Below are positions 7,539-16,547 of a stretch of DNA of 64,000 nucleotides, one piece after another. The position numbers and the translations under genes were made by a program. This stretch comes from Pseudomonadota bacterium (lineage in GTDB: Bacteria > Desulfobacterota > Desulfobacteria > Desulfobacterales > Desulfosarcinaceae), in NCBI GenBank assembly GCA_023435265.1, contig JAEYRZ010000117.1, positions 1 through 64,000 on the forward strand, written 5' to 3'. The notes under the pieces are model-generated. The model saw only the letters and a program-made list of their open reading frames with translations. It ran no database searches and was not told the origin of the DNA. Position 1 is the first letter of the stretch, and each line of letters begins with the position of its first letter.

Positions 7539-9722
7539 TCACTTGTGAATCAGGACCGAGACCTCGCCGCTGCGCTTGATCACCTGAATGCTCACATCCT
7601 GCTCCTGGCGGATCACGGCGCAATCGATGACTGCATCGCCTACGGCCAGGTTGCGCACGGCGATCCTGGAGAGGTCGGCCGGCAGATAGGGCTGGAAAAA
7701 ACGCACCTGCCGCGCCGGAGCGTCGATCGACAACCCGAGGCAGGCGCCGAGCAGGGAGAAGATGGCGGCCGCCGACCAGGCCTGCGGCGAGCAGGCGACG
7801 GGATACAGGGTCGGTCCCTGGTTGGGGCGCTTCCGGAATCCGCAGAAAAGCTCCGGGAAGCGGTTCAATTCGGTGAAACGCCCCATTTCGGTCATGGCTT
7901 TCAATACCCGCGCGCTCTCCCGTTTGAAGCCGTAAAGCGAAAGACCTTCGGCGATCAAGGCGTTGTCATGCGGCCAGATCGAACCATTATGGTAGGACAT
8001 CGGATTGTAGCGGGGTTCGCCCTGGGCCAGGGTCCGGATGCCCCATCCGCTGAAAAAACGATCCTCCATCAGCAGGCCGGCCACCCTGCGGGCCTGCTGC
8101 GGCGTCGCGATGCCGGTATAAAGGCAGTGACCCATGTTGGAAGCTCTCACCCGGCATGGCTTCTTTTTCTCATCCAGGGCGATCACGAACCCGGGCAGGG
8201 AAGGGTCCCAGAATTCTTCCGAGAACCGCGCCCGCAGCGCCTCGGCCTGTCGCCCGAGCGCCAGCGCGGCATCGCCGAAACCCAGATGTCCGGCAATGAA
8301 AGCGGCCTCCCGCTTGGCGGCGAACACATAGGCCTGGACCTCGCAGATGGCAATCGGGGCCTTGGCCAGCGTCCCATCCGCGTGAAAAACGGAGTCGAAG
8401 GAATCCTTCCAGGCCTGGTTCTCGATGCCGTGCTCGGTTTTGCGGGCGTATTCGACAAACCCGTCCCCGTCCGGGTCCCCGAAGGTGTCGATCCAGGTCA
8501 GCGCCCGCTCCACATGGGGCCACATCCGGCGCGCAAAGGCGCTGTCGCCGCTTCTCCGCAGATACTTTCCGCAGAGCACGACGAACAGCGGCGTGGCGTC
8601 GGCGCTGCCGTAATATTGGGAAAAAGGCAGCTCGCCGGTATTGGTCATCTCTCCCATGCGGATCTCGTGCAGGATCTTGCCCGGTTCGGCGTCCTGGTCC
8701 ACGTTGATCTGCGCGGCTTGCCGGGCCGCAAGGTACTCCAGCACGCCGCGCGCGATATCGGGGTTGAACCAGATCGCCTCGAGCGCGGTGATCAGCCCGT
8801 CGCGGCCGAACGGCGTGCAGAACCAGGGAATGCCCGCATAGGGGTAGAGGGACCCGTTTTCTTCGGTCAGCAGCATGCGCAGGTCGCTGGTGGCGCGCGT
8901 CAGGAGTGTATCGATGTGTGCGTTGGCGGTGGAGACTTCGCATTCGCTGCCGCGTGACCTGTGCAGCGGCTGCAAAGAAGCCGCGTACGCGGCCGGATAG
9001 AGGGCCGGCGGACCCGGCAGGCGTTCATCCAGGCGGCAGGAAACCACCACTTCAAAATGAATCTCTTCGGCGACCCCCAATCGAAATTCGAAAGCGGCTT
9101 CCCGGTCACTCAACGCGGCCGGCGCGATCGAGAAATCGAGCCGGGTCAGGCGCTGAATGCCGTCCAGGCCCTCGTAACCGATTTGGACCCACTGCGCGCC
9201 GTGCGTCACCGGCGTGAACGTCCCTTTACGGCTGCGGCACATGCCGCGCACTTCGAAAATGTCGGCGAAGTCGGCGCTGAATCGAATCGAACACCGGAAA
9301 GCCAGTGGTTCGCGTCCGTAATTCTTGATCCGGTAGCGTTCGTAGCAGCATCCCTGCCACAGAAACTTGGAGCGGAAGAAATGAATCTCGCCCCGCTGAA
9401 TCCTGAGGCTGCCGCCGGACAATATATCCGGGTTGGCCATATCGACGGTGATCAGATGGTTGTCGCGGGTGATGTCCGAACTCAGCAGGAGCGGTTTGGC
9501 GTTCTCGATAAAGAACTCATAGCCGGACAGAAAGCGGGTGCCGTGATGATACAGGCCCTGGTCTCCGCCTCCTCGGGGCACCCGGATTTCACCGTTTTGA
9601 TCGAAGACGGCGAAGGTGTTGGCGTGCTTGACGGTGCGGCTCTTTTCGGCCGCCATCGCGGAGGTCACGAGCACGCCGTCTTCGCCGAAAGGGGTCAGCT
9701 GGCAATCCATACGGATGACCAT
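7539..9722 (-). CDS. Amylo-alpha-1,6-glucosidase / glycogen debranching-like enzyme
   Basis: A 727-residue two-domain protein. The N-terminal 200 or so residues match the debranching-enzyme N-terminal beta domain (RVPRGGGDQGLYHHGTRFLSGYEFF). The C-terminal part is an (alpha/alpha)6 barrel of glycoside hydrolase type with IPWFCTPFGRDGLITALE, EIRMGEMTNTGELPFSQYYGSADATPLF, ENQAWKDSFDSVFHADG and MSYHNGSIWPHDNALIAEG. These acidic clusters are where the catalytic carboxylates of the family sit. It probably trims alpha-1,6 branches of storage glucan or related oligosaccharides. No signal peptide is seen. The start is uncertain by four codons because no clear ribosome site is visible. Confidence 0.88.
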   Translation of the reverse strand: MVIRMDCQLTPFGEDGVLVTSAMAAEKSRTVKHANTFAVFDQNGEIRVPRGGGDQGLYHHGTRFLSGYEFFIENAKPLLLSSDITRDNHLITVDMANPDILSGGSLRIQRGEIHFFRSKFLWQGCCYERYRIKNYGREPLAFRCSIRFSADFADIFEVRGMCRSRKGTFTPVTHGAQWVQIGYEGLDGIQRLTRLDFSIAPAALSDREAAFEFRLGVAEEIHFEVVVSCRLDERLPGPPALYPAAYAASLQPLHRSRGSECEVSTANAHIDTLLTRATSDLRMLLTEENGSLYPYAGIPWFCTPFGRDGLITALEAIWFNPDIARGVLEYLAARQAAQINVDQDAEPGKILHEIRMGEMTNTGELPFSQYYGSADATPLFVVLCGKYLRRSGDSAFARRMWPHVERALTWIDTFGDPDGDGFVEYARKTEHGIENQAWKDSFDSVFHADGTLAKAPIAICEVQAYVFAAKREAAFIAGHLGFGDAALALGRQAEALRARFSEEFWDPSLPGFVIALDEKKKPCRVRASNMGHCLYTGIATPQQARRVAGLLMEDRFFSGWGIRTLAQGEPRYNPMSYHNGSIWPHDNALIAEGLSLYGFKRESARVLKAMTEMGRFTELNRFPELFCGFRKRPNQGPTLYPVACSPQAWSAAAIFSLLGACLGLSIDAPARQVRFFQPYLPADLSRIAVRNLAVGDAVIDCAVIRQEQDVSIQVIKRSGEVSVLIHK

Positions 9723-9757
9723 AAGGCCGCTGGAACCGCCCGCAACTGTTTACTGCA

Positions 9758-10273
9758 TTAATCGGCCGGACGGGAAGCGCCCTCAGCGCCGTCCAGTTCA
9801 CGGATTTGATCTTCCAGGGCTCTGATCTGCGCCGAACGCATGCCTTCGCTGTACGTCCGGCTGAGCGCCCGCTGCCGCAGCTGCCGGATCTGATCCTCCA
9901 GCCGCTGCCTTTCGGCCGCCTTTTGGGCTTCCAGGCGCCGGCGTTGTTCCTGCTCCTTCCGGGCGGCCGCTTCTTCGGCTTCCAGCCGGCGCTTTCGTTC
10001 CAGTTCCCCGGCTTCCTGGTGGGCGCTTTCGACCATCTGGTCGTACGTGTCCCGGCGCTGCCCGGTTTCCGAATCCGCCGGCGTCTCCGACTGCGATTCG
10101 GTTTCGGAGAATTGTATGTTCTGATCGGACGGGGGCGTGTTGCTGAAATGCTTGACCCCCTGCTCGTCGGTCCAACTGTAAATCGTGTCGGCGGGCAACT
10201 GGCCTGCCGCGATAATCAGCCACGCGGCCAGGCAGGCGCCCAAGCGACGCATTGCGGTGTGTATGGCGGCCAT
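9758..10273 (-). CDS. DUF4124-domain exported protein with coiled coil
   Basis: A 171-residue protein with a clear signal peptide (hydrophobic LGACLAAWLIIAAG, cleavage near residue 28). It is followed by a short DUF4124 motif IYSWTDEQGVKHFSNTPP, common in periplasmic proteins of unknown function. Residues about 75-165 are a highly charged E/R/Q coiled coil. The start at 10273 is preceded by GAGG. It lies immediately upstream of the debranching-like gene (36-base gap) in the same direction, but no functional link is known to me. Function unknown. Confidence 0.8.
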   Translation of the reverse strand: MAAIHTAMRRLGACLAAWLIIAAGQLPADTIYSWTDEQGVKHFSNTPPSDQNIQFSETESQSETPADSETGQRRDTYDQMVESAHQEAGELERKRRLEAEEAAARKEQEQRRRLEAQKAAERQRLEDQIRQLRQRALSRTYSEGMRSAQIRALEDQIRELDGAEGASRPAD

Positions 10274-10422
10274 TTCATCCTCGCGGAAAGGGGATCGCCG
10301 GCAGAATAAGCCATTGCAGTGAAATGTCACCCGCGTGCGCTCCCGGCGACTCCTCCATTCGAATTGCTTGCGCTGCAAGCGTGAGAACGCGCAACCCGCT
10401 TCAATCTGCGGGCACGAACACT

Positions 10423-10689
10423 CTATTTCAGCTGACTGTCTTTACTGCCGCGTCGATTGTAGCCGGTCGGGGTCGTCTGTCTCTTTTCGCACTCGGCCTG
10501 GCAGCCGACGCACAAGCGGACTCCGGGGAGCGCTTCGCGGCGGGCCTCCGGGATCCCGGCCCCGCACTCCTCACAATGGGTTGCACTCTCGCCTGAAGCC
10601 AGCCGGCTCCTGGCCAGCTTCACCGCGTCTTCGACGCTGGCATCGATTTGATCCTGCACCGCCCCGTCACGGGACCATCCTACGGCCAT
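10423..10689 (-). CDS. DksA/TraR-family C4 zinc-finger protein (YbiI-like)
   Basis: An 88-residue protein similar in layout to E. coli YbiI: MAVGWSRDGAVQDQIDASVEDAV, then the zinc finger CEECG-IPEARREALPGVRLCVGCQ, then the C-terminal TGYNRRGSKDSQLK, which is nearly invariant in that family. It lacks the long coiled coil of DksA, so it is unlikely to act in the RNA polymerase secondary channel in the same way. It is probably a small zinc-binding regulator. It stands alone between the Hsp70 operon and the exported protein gene. Confidence 0.9.
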   Translation of the reverse strand: MAVGWSRDGAVQDQIDASVEDAVKLARSRLASGESATHCEECGAGIPEARREALPGVRLCVGCQAECEKRQTTPTGYNRRGSKDSQLK

Positions 10690-10772
10690 GATGCATTCCT
10701 CGCTTTTTCCGCCGCCGCCGTCCTGCGGCGACCGCTTTTTTCATACCGGCGCAAAAACCTTCACAATCGTCC

Positions 10773-13553
10773 TCACGCCCCTTGCGCCTGAGCCTCGCGC
10801 AGAACGAGCCCTGCGGGCAGCGACTCGCCGAAGATCTCCTGTTCTTCCTGCCTGGCCAGCGGCATGACTTCGCTCAGGCAGCGCCGTTGCTCGGCCGGGA
10901 TTGCGGCGGCATCCAACCAGCCGACGATGCGGGCGATGACGGCCGGATCGAGGTCGCGCGTCCGGTCGCCGGTTTTGCGGGCCAGTTGGATTATCACGCG
11001 GCCGGGCGCCCGCCGGTCCTGCCAGGGATGGGAAAGCAGCCGATCGATCCATTCGCCGGCCTCCTGGGGCGGAATCACGCGGTCGGCGGGCCCGTAGAGC
11101 AGTTCGCGGGCGCCCAGGCGGGCCAGCGCCGCCAAATCGATTCCCGGTTTGGCGGGCCTCATCCGGGCCAGCAGCCAGCGGCCCCACATGATCTTGTCCT
11201 TGACCGAGAGCCGCTCCATGTTGGCCAGGGCCATGCAGAGTTCGGAACGCTCCTGGGGCGACAGGGAGATTTTTCCGCCCTTGGGCGGATTCAGGAGCGG
11301 GGTCGCATCCTGGCTGATCTGGCGCTGCTGGCCGGCACTGAGCCCGGCGGCGATCCGGCGCCACATGATCCACCACTCGCAGCGGACTTGAGTGTTCTTG
11401 GCGTGAATCGGCCCCTGGGCGTAAAGCCGCCAGGCTTTCTGGATGCGCTGCGGGTCCAGGCCGTGCCCCATTCCCGGCCGCAGGCAGAAGCCGGTCAGAT
11501 TCATCCAGCGCGCTTCGTGCAGGGGCGTGCTCTGGCGCGCCTGCGGCATTGACAGGAGCGTGTCGGCGAGATCGCGGAGCAGGCTCAGCGGCCACTGTTC
11601 GCGGGGAAGCTCCAGGACTTGCGCAATCTGCTTGACCAGGATGGAAAGGGCGTTGCGCCCCTCTCTGAAGGCATCGATGACGAGCGTGCGCACGCCCTCG
11701 AGGGCGGCCTCCTCCAGAATCGCCCCCTCGCGCACCTCCGTGGGAGCGGCGGCCGCGCGCAACTGAAATTGCAGCTGCCAGCGGTGCCCGCTGGTCAAGG
11801 AACGGCAGAAGAGCGACAGCGTGCCCACCTCGCTGTAGTGCGCCTCGATCCGCACCGGTATGGCCTTTTTGATGCCCTGGCGGCCGTACTGAATCACGGT
11901 CTGCAGCGGGGGCAGCGCGGTGAAGGTGTCGTCGATGGAAACGATCTGCCCGCTGCGGTCGCCGCTGCGATAGCTGGAGCTGTAAATTTCGAAGCGTACG
12001 GGTTGGTTGGCGAGCACCTCGAAGCGGTGTTCGGACAAGGCGATGACCGCGCCCTCTTCCACTCCGCGCTCCACCAGGCAGACGGCCTGCGGCGCGGAAG
12101 CGGCTTCCCCTGCGGCCCTTTCGATGCCGAGATAGTAGGCCCGGGGGGCGCCGCTGCCCACCCGCACACCGCGCCCGATTTTGACCAGCCCGTAATAGGC
12201 TGCACCGAGCGCCACGGCGAGGTCCGGCACCGGATTTTCCAGCACCCGCGGAACCGTCTCCGCCTGCGGCTTGAACCAGTGCCGCAGGGCGGCCAGGATC
12301 TTGTCCTGGATCACCCGGGGCGCGAGCGCGCCGCCGTTGAAAAGTACCAGATCGGGCATCGGCGCCGTCTTGCCCAGAACGGCGGCCACGTTTTCGCGGT
12401 GGCGCTCCAGAAAACGGATCAGATGGCGGGTGACGGCCGGATCGGATTCATAGGGCAGCCCGAATTCGGCAATCGCCTTTCGCTGCGCCCCTTGGGCGCG
12501 GATCGTCTCGACCAGCGGGAAAAACCCGTCCAGGATCGTCTGTTCGACCGCTTCACGGTCCAGTTCGGCGGTCAGGGTGTCTCCGATCAGTCGGCTGCCC
12601 TTGCCGGCTAGCGCGATTCGGTACCGCTCGGCCGTGCCGGAAAGGATCTGCTCCTTGGCCTGACGGCATTGATGGCCCAGCGCTTTCCAGCGATCCGCAG
12701 AAAGCTGCCCGCCCGTTCCGCTCCAGCTGCGCTCCACAAGGCGCGCCAGCGCCAGATCCATGTTGTCGCCGCCCAGCAGCAGGTGATCGCCGACCGCGAT
12801 GCGTTCGAAGCGCGGCCCGCCCCCGGAGGCCGCCTTGAGCGTCACCAGCGTGAAGTCGGTGGTGCCGCCGCCCACATCGCAGACCAGGATCAGTTCGTCC
12901 GGTCGGACCAGGTCGGGCCACCGGGTCTCGTGGCGCGCCAGCCAGCTGTAGAAGGCCGCCAGCGGCTCTTCCAACAGCGTGACCGGCGGATATCCGGCCA
13001 ATCGAGCCGCCTCCAGCGTCAATTCACGGGCCACTTCGTCGAACGAGGCCGGAACGGTCAGGATGACCGTCTGGTTTTCGAACAAAGCCTCTTCTTCTTC
13101 TCCCAGGCGGTGGTTCCAGGCCCGCTTGATGTGCGCAAGATATGCGGCGGTCGCCTGCACCGGAGAGCGTTTTTTGAGTTCCGCGCTGGTGCCCCAGGGA
13201 AGGATGCGCGCCTTGCGGTCGACATTGGGGTGGCACAGCCAGCTTTTGGCGGAGGAAACCAGGCGGGCCGGCACGGCGGCGCCCTGGTCGCGGGCGAAAG
13301 CCCCCACGAAGGCGTCCTCGGAAGTGGGCCACGGCATGCGGATGGCCTGGGCATCCACGTCGTAATCGCCGGGCAGATACAAAAACGAGGGCAGCACCGC
13401 AAGCGGGGCGAATTCGCCGGGGCCGGTCAGCTGAGGGACGCGGAACAGTTCGATCCGGTTTTCCTGCCCGTCTGCCGGAGCTTTGGCCACCGCCGAGTTG
13501 GTGGTTCCCAGGTCGATGCCGATGATGTCGGTTCGGTTTGGATCGACGTGCAC
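10773..13553 (-). CDS. Large Hsp70-family protein with C-terminal extension (DUF3731-type)
   Basis: A 926-residue protein. The first 550 or so residues are an Hsp70 ATPase: IIGIDLGTTNSAVA (phosphate 1), LVCDVGGGTTDFTLVTL (phosphate 2) and the adenosine motif LFNGGALAPRVI. The C-terminal 350 or so residues are an alpha-rich extension unlike DnaK's substrate domain, matching what is annotated as DUF3731 in similar proteins. I place the start at a GTG (13553), five bases after the stop of the upstream paralogue. This makes IIGIDLG start near residue 9, as in Hsp70s. Second of two tandem Hsp70 genes. Confidence 0.87.
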   Translation of the reverse strand: MHVDPNRTDIIGIDLGTTNSAVAKAPADGQENRIELFRVPQLTGPGEFAPLAVLPSFLYLPGDYDVDAQAIRMPWPTSEDAFVGAFARDQGAAVPARLVSSAKSWLCHPNVDRKARILPWGTSAELKKRSPVQATAAYLAHIKRAWNHRLGEEEEALFENQTVILTVPASFDEVARELTLEAARLAGYPPVTLLEEPLAAFYSWLARHETRWPDLVRPDELILVCDVGGGTTDFTLVTLKAASGGGPRFERIAVGDHLLLGGDNMDLALARLVERSWSGTGGQLSADRWKALGHQCRQAKEQILSGTAERYRIALAGKGSRLIGDTLTAELDREAVEQTILDGFFPLVETIRAQGAQRKAIAEFGLPYESDPAVTRHLIRFLERHRENVAAVLGKTAPMPDLVLFNGGALAPRVIQDKILAALRHWFKPQAETVPRVLENPVPDLAVALGAAYYGLVKIGRGVRVGSGAPRAYYLGIERAAGEAASAPQAVCLVERGVEEGAVIALSEHRFEVLANQPVRFEIYSSSYRSGDRSGQIVSIDDTFTALPPLQTVIQYGRQGIKKAIPVRIEAHYSEVGTLSLFCRSLTSGHRWQLQFQLRAAAAPTEVREGAILEEAALEGVRTLVIDAFREGRNALSILVKQIAQVLELPREQWPLSLLRDLADTLLSMPQARQSTPLHEARWMNLTGFCLRPGMGHGLDPQRIQKAWRLYAQGPIHAKNTQVRCEWWIMWRRIAAGLSAGQQRQISQDATPLLNPPKGGKISLSPQERSELCMALANMERLSVKDKIMWGRWLLARMRPAKPGIDLAALARLGARELLYGPADRVIPPQEAGEWIDRLLSHPWQDRRAPGRVIIQLARKTGDRTRDLDPAVIARIVGWLDAAAIPAEQRRCLSEVMPLARQEEQEIFGESLPAGLVLREAQAQGA

Positions 13554-13558
13554 TTCAG

Positions 13559-15361
13559 CTACTGCTCCCTGACATTGAATTCCAGTTTCCAGCGGCGGCC
13601 GTCGATTTTCGAGACGCACCACAGCTCGAGCGTGCCCAGTTCGGTCACCTGAATTTCGAGCGCCACCGGGATGGCTTGGCCGTTCTCCCCCGCCAGGGTG
13701 GTTTCCACGGTGGTGATGGCTTCGATTTCCCCCTGCCAGTCCTCGACCACGGTTCCCGCGGCATCGTCCTGACGGGTGGTGGACCCCAGGAAATCGAATG
13801 TGACCGGCTCGCCCAGCACCAGCATGAACTCCTGCCCCGCGATATCCGCGGTCGTGCCCTCTTCCATGCCGAACGGCGCGACGCACAGCGCTTTGGTCAG
13901 CGCGGGCATGCCGGGCACCGCGGGCATGGCAGCGGCCACGCCGATGTAATAGGAGCGGCCGAGACCGCCGCGGATGCGGATTCCCTTGCCGCGCCGCACG
14001 AGGCCGTAATAAGCGGCGCCGCGCGCCACGGCCAGATCGAAATCCGCCGCCGCGATTTCGCGCACCGGGTGCGCCGCTTCCGCCGCGCGCCATTCCGCCA
14101 GCACGGAAAGAATGCGCTCGCGCAACAGGTCCGATTTCATGACGCCGCCGTTGAACAGCACCGCACTGGGGGCGAGCGGCGCATCCGACACCCCGCCCCG
14201 GTCGAGGAACGCCGCCAGGTGGCGGGTCACTGCCGGATCGGCTTCGTAGGGCAGGCCGACCTCCTGCAGGCCGCTTTTGCGGGGCGCCATCGGCCGTGCC
14301 GAGCGGGCGCAGCGCGGGAAGAAACCGTCGCGCAGAACCGTTTCCACCATGTCGCGCGTCAGTTCGACGCTGATCGTGCCGCCGATCAGACGGCTGCCCC
14401 GCCCGAGAACCGTAACCGGCTGCTTTTCACACTGCGGATCGGCCATGATGCGTTCTTTGGCCCGCCGGCAGCTGTGGCGCAGGGCGTTCAACTGCCAGCT
14501 GTCCAGGCGGGTTCCCTTCTCCGCCAATTGTTGCGCCAAAGTATAAGCCAGCGCCAGGTCCATGTTGTCGCCGCCCACCAGAAGGTGGTTGCCGACGGCG
14601 ATGCGGTCCAGCACCAGATTCCCCTCTTCGGCGCTGATGCGGATCAGGCTGAAGTCGCTGGTGCCGCCGCCCACATCGCAGACCAGGATCAAATCCCCGG
14701 CGGCGACCGATGTGCGCCAGCTTTCGCGGGTTGCCGCCAGCCACGCGTAAAAGGCGGCCTGCGGCTCTTCGAGCAGGATCACCCGGGCAAGGCCGGCCGT
14801 CTCGGCCGCCTGGACGGTCAGTTGACGGGCCACGGCATCGAAGGAGGCCGGCACCGTCAGAATCACCTGCTGGTGTTCCATTCTCAGCGCGTCGTCGCCC
14901 GCCGCCATGGTGTGGTTCCAGGCATCGCGGACATGCTTCAGAATCGCGGCCGAAGCCTCCACGGGGGACATCCTGCGCCCCTTCCCGGCGGCGCCGGTAT
15001 CCCAGGGGAGGATCGGCGCGTTGCGATCGACCAGCGTGTTGCACAGCCACGACTTGGACGAAGCGATCAGGCGCTGGGGGATCTCTTCCCCGCGGTTGCG
15101 CGCATACTCGCCGACCCCGATCCCGGCGGCGGCATCCCAGGGTGTATCCAGGGCCCCGGGCGGGATGTCGTGGGCCTCCGGCAGCAGGACGAAAGAAGGC
15201 AGAATGGGGCGCGGCGCGACCACCCCGGCGTCCACAATCTGGGGAATTTCGAAAATGCGGATCCGGGCCTCCTCGATGCCGGCCGAGGAGGCTTCGGTAT
15301 AAGCCAGGACGCTGTTGGTGGTCCCCAGGTCGAGGCCGATGATGTAAACCGGTTCGGTCAT
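13559..15361 (-). CDS. Hsp70-family protein (first of tandem pair)
   Basis: A 600-residue Hsp70-like ATPase that starts MTEPVYIIGLDLGTTNSVLA. It contains LVCDVGGGTSDFSLI and LFNGGVMKSDLL, and ends in a beta-rich segment (ELGTLELWCVS...WKLEFNVREQ) rather than a DnaK C-terminal lid. AAGGAA precedes the ATG. It is aligned with, but divergent from, the 926-residue paralogue that follows five bases later. The operon order DUF2760-Hsp70-Hsp70 recurs in proteobacteria. The client protein is unknown. No DnaJ or GrpE gene is nearby. Confidence 0.9.
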   Translation of the reverse strand: MTEPVYIIGLDLGTTNSVLAYTEASSAGIEEARIRIFEIPQIVDAGVVAPRPILPSFVLLPEAHDIPPGALDTPWDAAAGIGVGEYARNRGEEIPQRLIASSKSWLCNTLVDRNAPILPWDTGAAGKGRRMSPVEASAAILKHVRDAWNHTMAAGDDALRMEHQQVILTVPASFDAVARQLTVQAAETAGLARVILLEEPQAAFYAWLAATRESWRTSVAAGDLILVCDVGGGTSDFSLIRISAEEGNLVLDRIAVGNHLLVGGDNMDLALAYTLAQQLAEKGTRLDSWQLNALRHSCRRAKERIMADPQCEKQPVTVLGRGSRLIGGTISVELTRDMVETVLRDGFFPRCARSARPMAPRKSGLQEVGLPYEADPAVTRHLAAFLDRGGVSDAPLAPSAVLFNGGVMKSDLLRERILSVLAEWRAAEAAHPVREIAAADFDLAVARGAAYYGLVRRGKGIRIRGGLGRSYYIGVAAAMPAVPGMPALTKALCVAPFGMEEGTTADIAGQEFMLVLGEPVTFDFLGSTTRQDDAAGTVVEDWQGEIEAITTVETTLAGENGQAIPVALEIQVTELGTLELWCVSKIDGRRWKLEFNVREQ

Positions 15362-15478
15362 GATTGGTTTCCTTGTCAGGCTTGCCGGGCTGCCGCCGGC
15401 AGGCTTATCTTCCGAAGGCGTACACCTGCGCCAACCCATGCAGTCGGGTGCCGCACCCGGATCCGGCGGCACTGGACA

Positions 15479-16219
15479 TCACAGTACTTCGACCTCGGCG
15501 GGCGCGATGATCTTCGGATCCGGGCTTCCGGAAAGCGTCGGCAACTCGAGCTTGCGCACCTTCCAGCCCCGATGGCGCACCGTGCCCCGGAACGGCGGCG
15601 CTCCGGTGACATTGCCGGTCAGTTTGAGCGCACTGGGATCGAAGCCCTCCTCCACCGTGATCGCATCGCCTTCGCTTTCTCTGACCACGGATTGGGGGGC
15701 AAGATATTTTTCAATGACTTTGCGGCAGTTTTCATGGATGCCGCGCACCGCCGTTCCGATCTGCGCGTCCGAGTATTCCGCCAGGTTTTCGAAAAAGAAG
15801 TCCATGATGCGTCCTTCCCGCTGGAGCACCGCGAGCAGGTGCAGAAAGAGGCGCTGATGGAGGTCGTCCTGCGCCGCGGCCGCCCGTTCGTCCGATTCTT
15901 TCGGCTGAGCCGAAGGCCGGACTGCGGCGGTCGGCCTGGCCGCTCGCGAAATGGCCCGCCGGGCCATGAGCCAGATCACCAGCGCCAGCGCCCCGAAAAA
16001 AAGCAGCGAGACCGGAACGAAGAACAACCAGAAACCTTCCCGCAGTTCCAGCGCCCACTGCGCCAACCGGCCCAGCGTCTCCTGATCCGGGTTCGTCACC
16101 CGGTCCGAAAAGTGCCGCAACACCCAATAGGCGCCTGCGTCCAGCACCGCACACGCCAGCAGCAATACCGCCGTGATCCCTGCTCCGATCCGCCGGGAAT
16201 CGGTTTTGATGCGATTCAT
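15479..16219 (-). CDS. DUF2760-domain membrane protein
   Basis: A 246-residue protein with two transmembrane segments (about residues 13-35 and 65-87) and a cytoplasmic C-terminal domain. That domain carries the DUF2760 pattern: LFLHLLAVLQREGRIMDFFFENL, AVRGIHENCRKVI and the final RHRGWKVRKLELPTL. AAAGGAG precedes the ATG. It is the first gene of the operon with the two Hsp70-like genes, so it may anchor the chaperones at the membrane. That role is inferred from gene order only. Confidence 0.87.
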   Translation of the reverse strand: MNRIKTDSRRIGAGITAVLLLACAVLDAGAYWVLRHFSDRVTNPDQETLGRLAQWALELREGFWLFFVPVSLLFFGALALVIWLMARRAISRAARPTAAVRPSAQPKESDERAAAAQDDLHQRLFLHLLAVLQREGRIMDFFFENLAEYSDAQIGTAVRGIHENCRKVIEKYLAPQSVVRESEGDAITVEEGFDPSALKLTGNVTGAPPFRGTVRHRGWKVRKLELPTLSGSPDPKIIAPAEVEVL

Positions 16220-16320
16220 CCCTTCTGCTCTCCTTTTTGATGCTTCACGCGCGGCCCCCGCCCCTTCGTCTCCGCCAATCCGCCCGGGCGCGTCGGACTC
16301 CCGGCGATTTCGAAAGGCAT

Positions 16321-16348
16321 ATTATAAAATCGGACCCCGCGTATTCAA
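16321..16348 (-). promoter_or_regulatory. Predicted promoter of the DUF2760-Hsp70-Hsp70 operon
   Basis: On the minus strand TTGAAT (16343-16348), a 16-base spacer and a perfect TATAAT (16321-16326) lie about 100 bases upstream of the DUF2760 start. The rest of the 16220-16547 gap holds no gene and no clear repeat. The divergent nhaA promoter must also lie there but I cannot place it. Confidence 0.5.
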
Positions 16349-16547
16349 CCGCGCCCCGTTTCTTCGGAACCGGCGGACGGATCGAACCGCCCGGACGGAT
16401 TCATACAGAATTGCCATCCCGATGCGCAAGCTTGGCTTGCGTACCGCCACTGTCTTCTTATAGGTTAATCACAGCGGCTCCGTCTCGTCGGCCGCGCCCG
16501 TTTTTCAGCGCCGCCCTGCGCGCTGCCACCTGAAAGAGAAAACCGGC

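Noticed and set aside
13538..16240. 900-codon plus-strand frame opposite the Hsp70 operon
   Set aside because: It has Arg/Ala/Gln-rich composition with no domain, and the opposite strand encodes recognisable Hsp70 and DUF2760 proteins.
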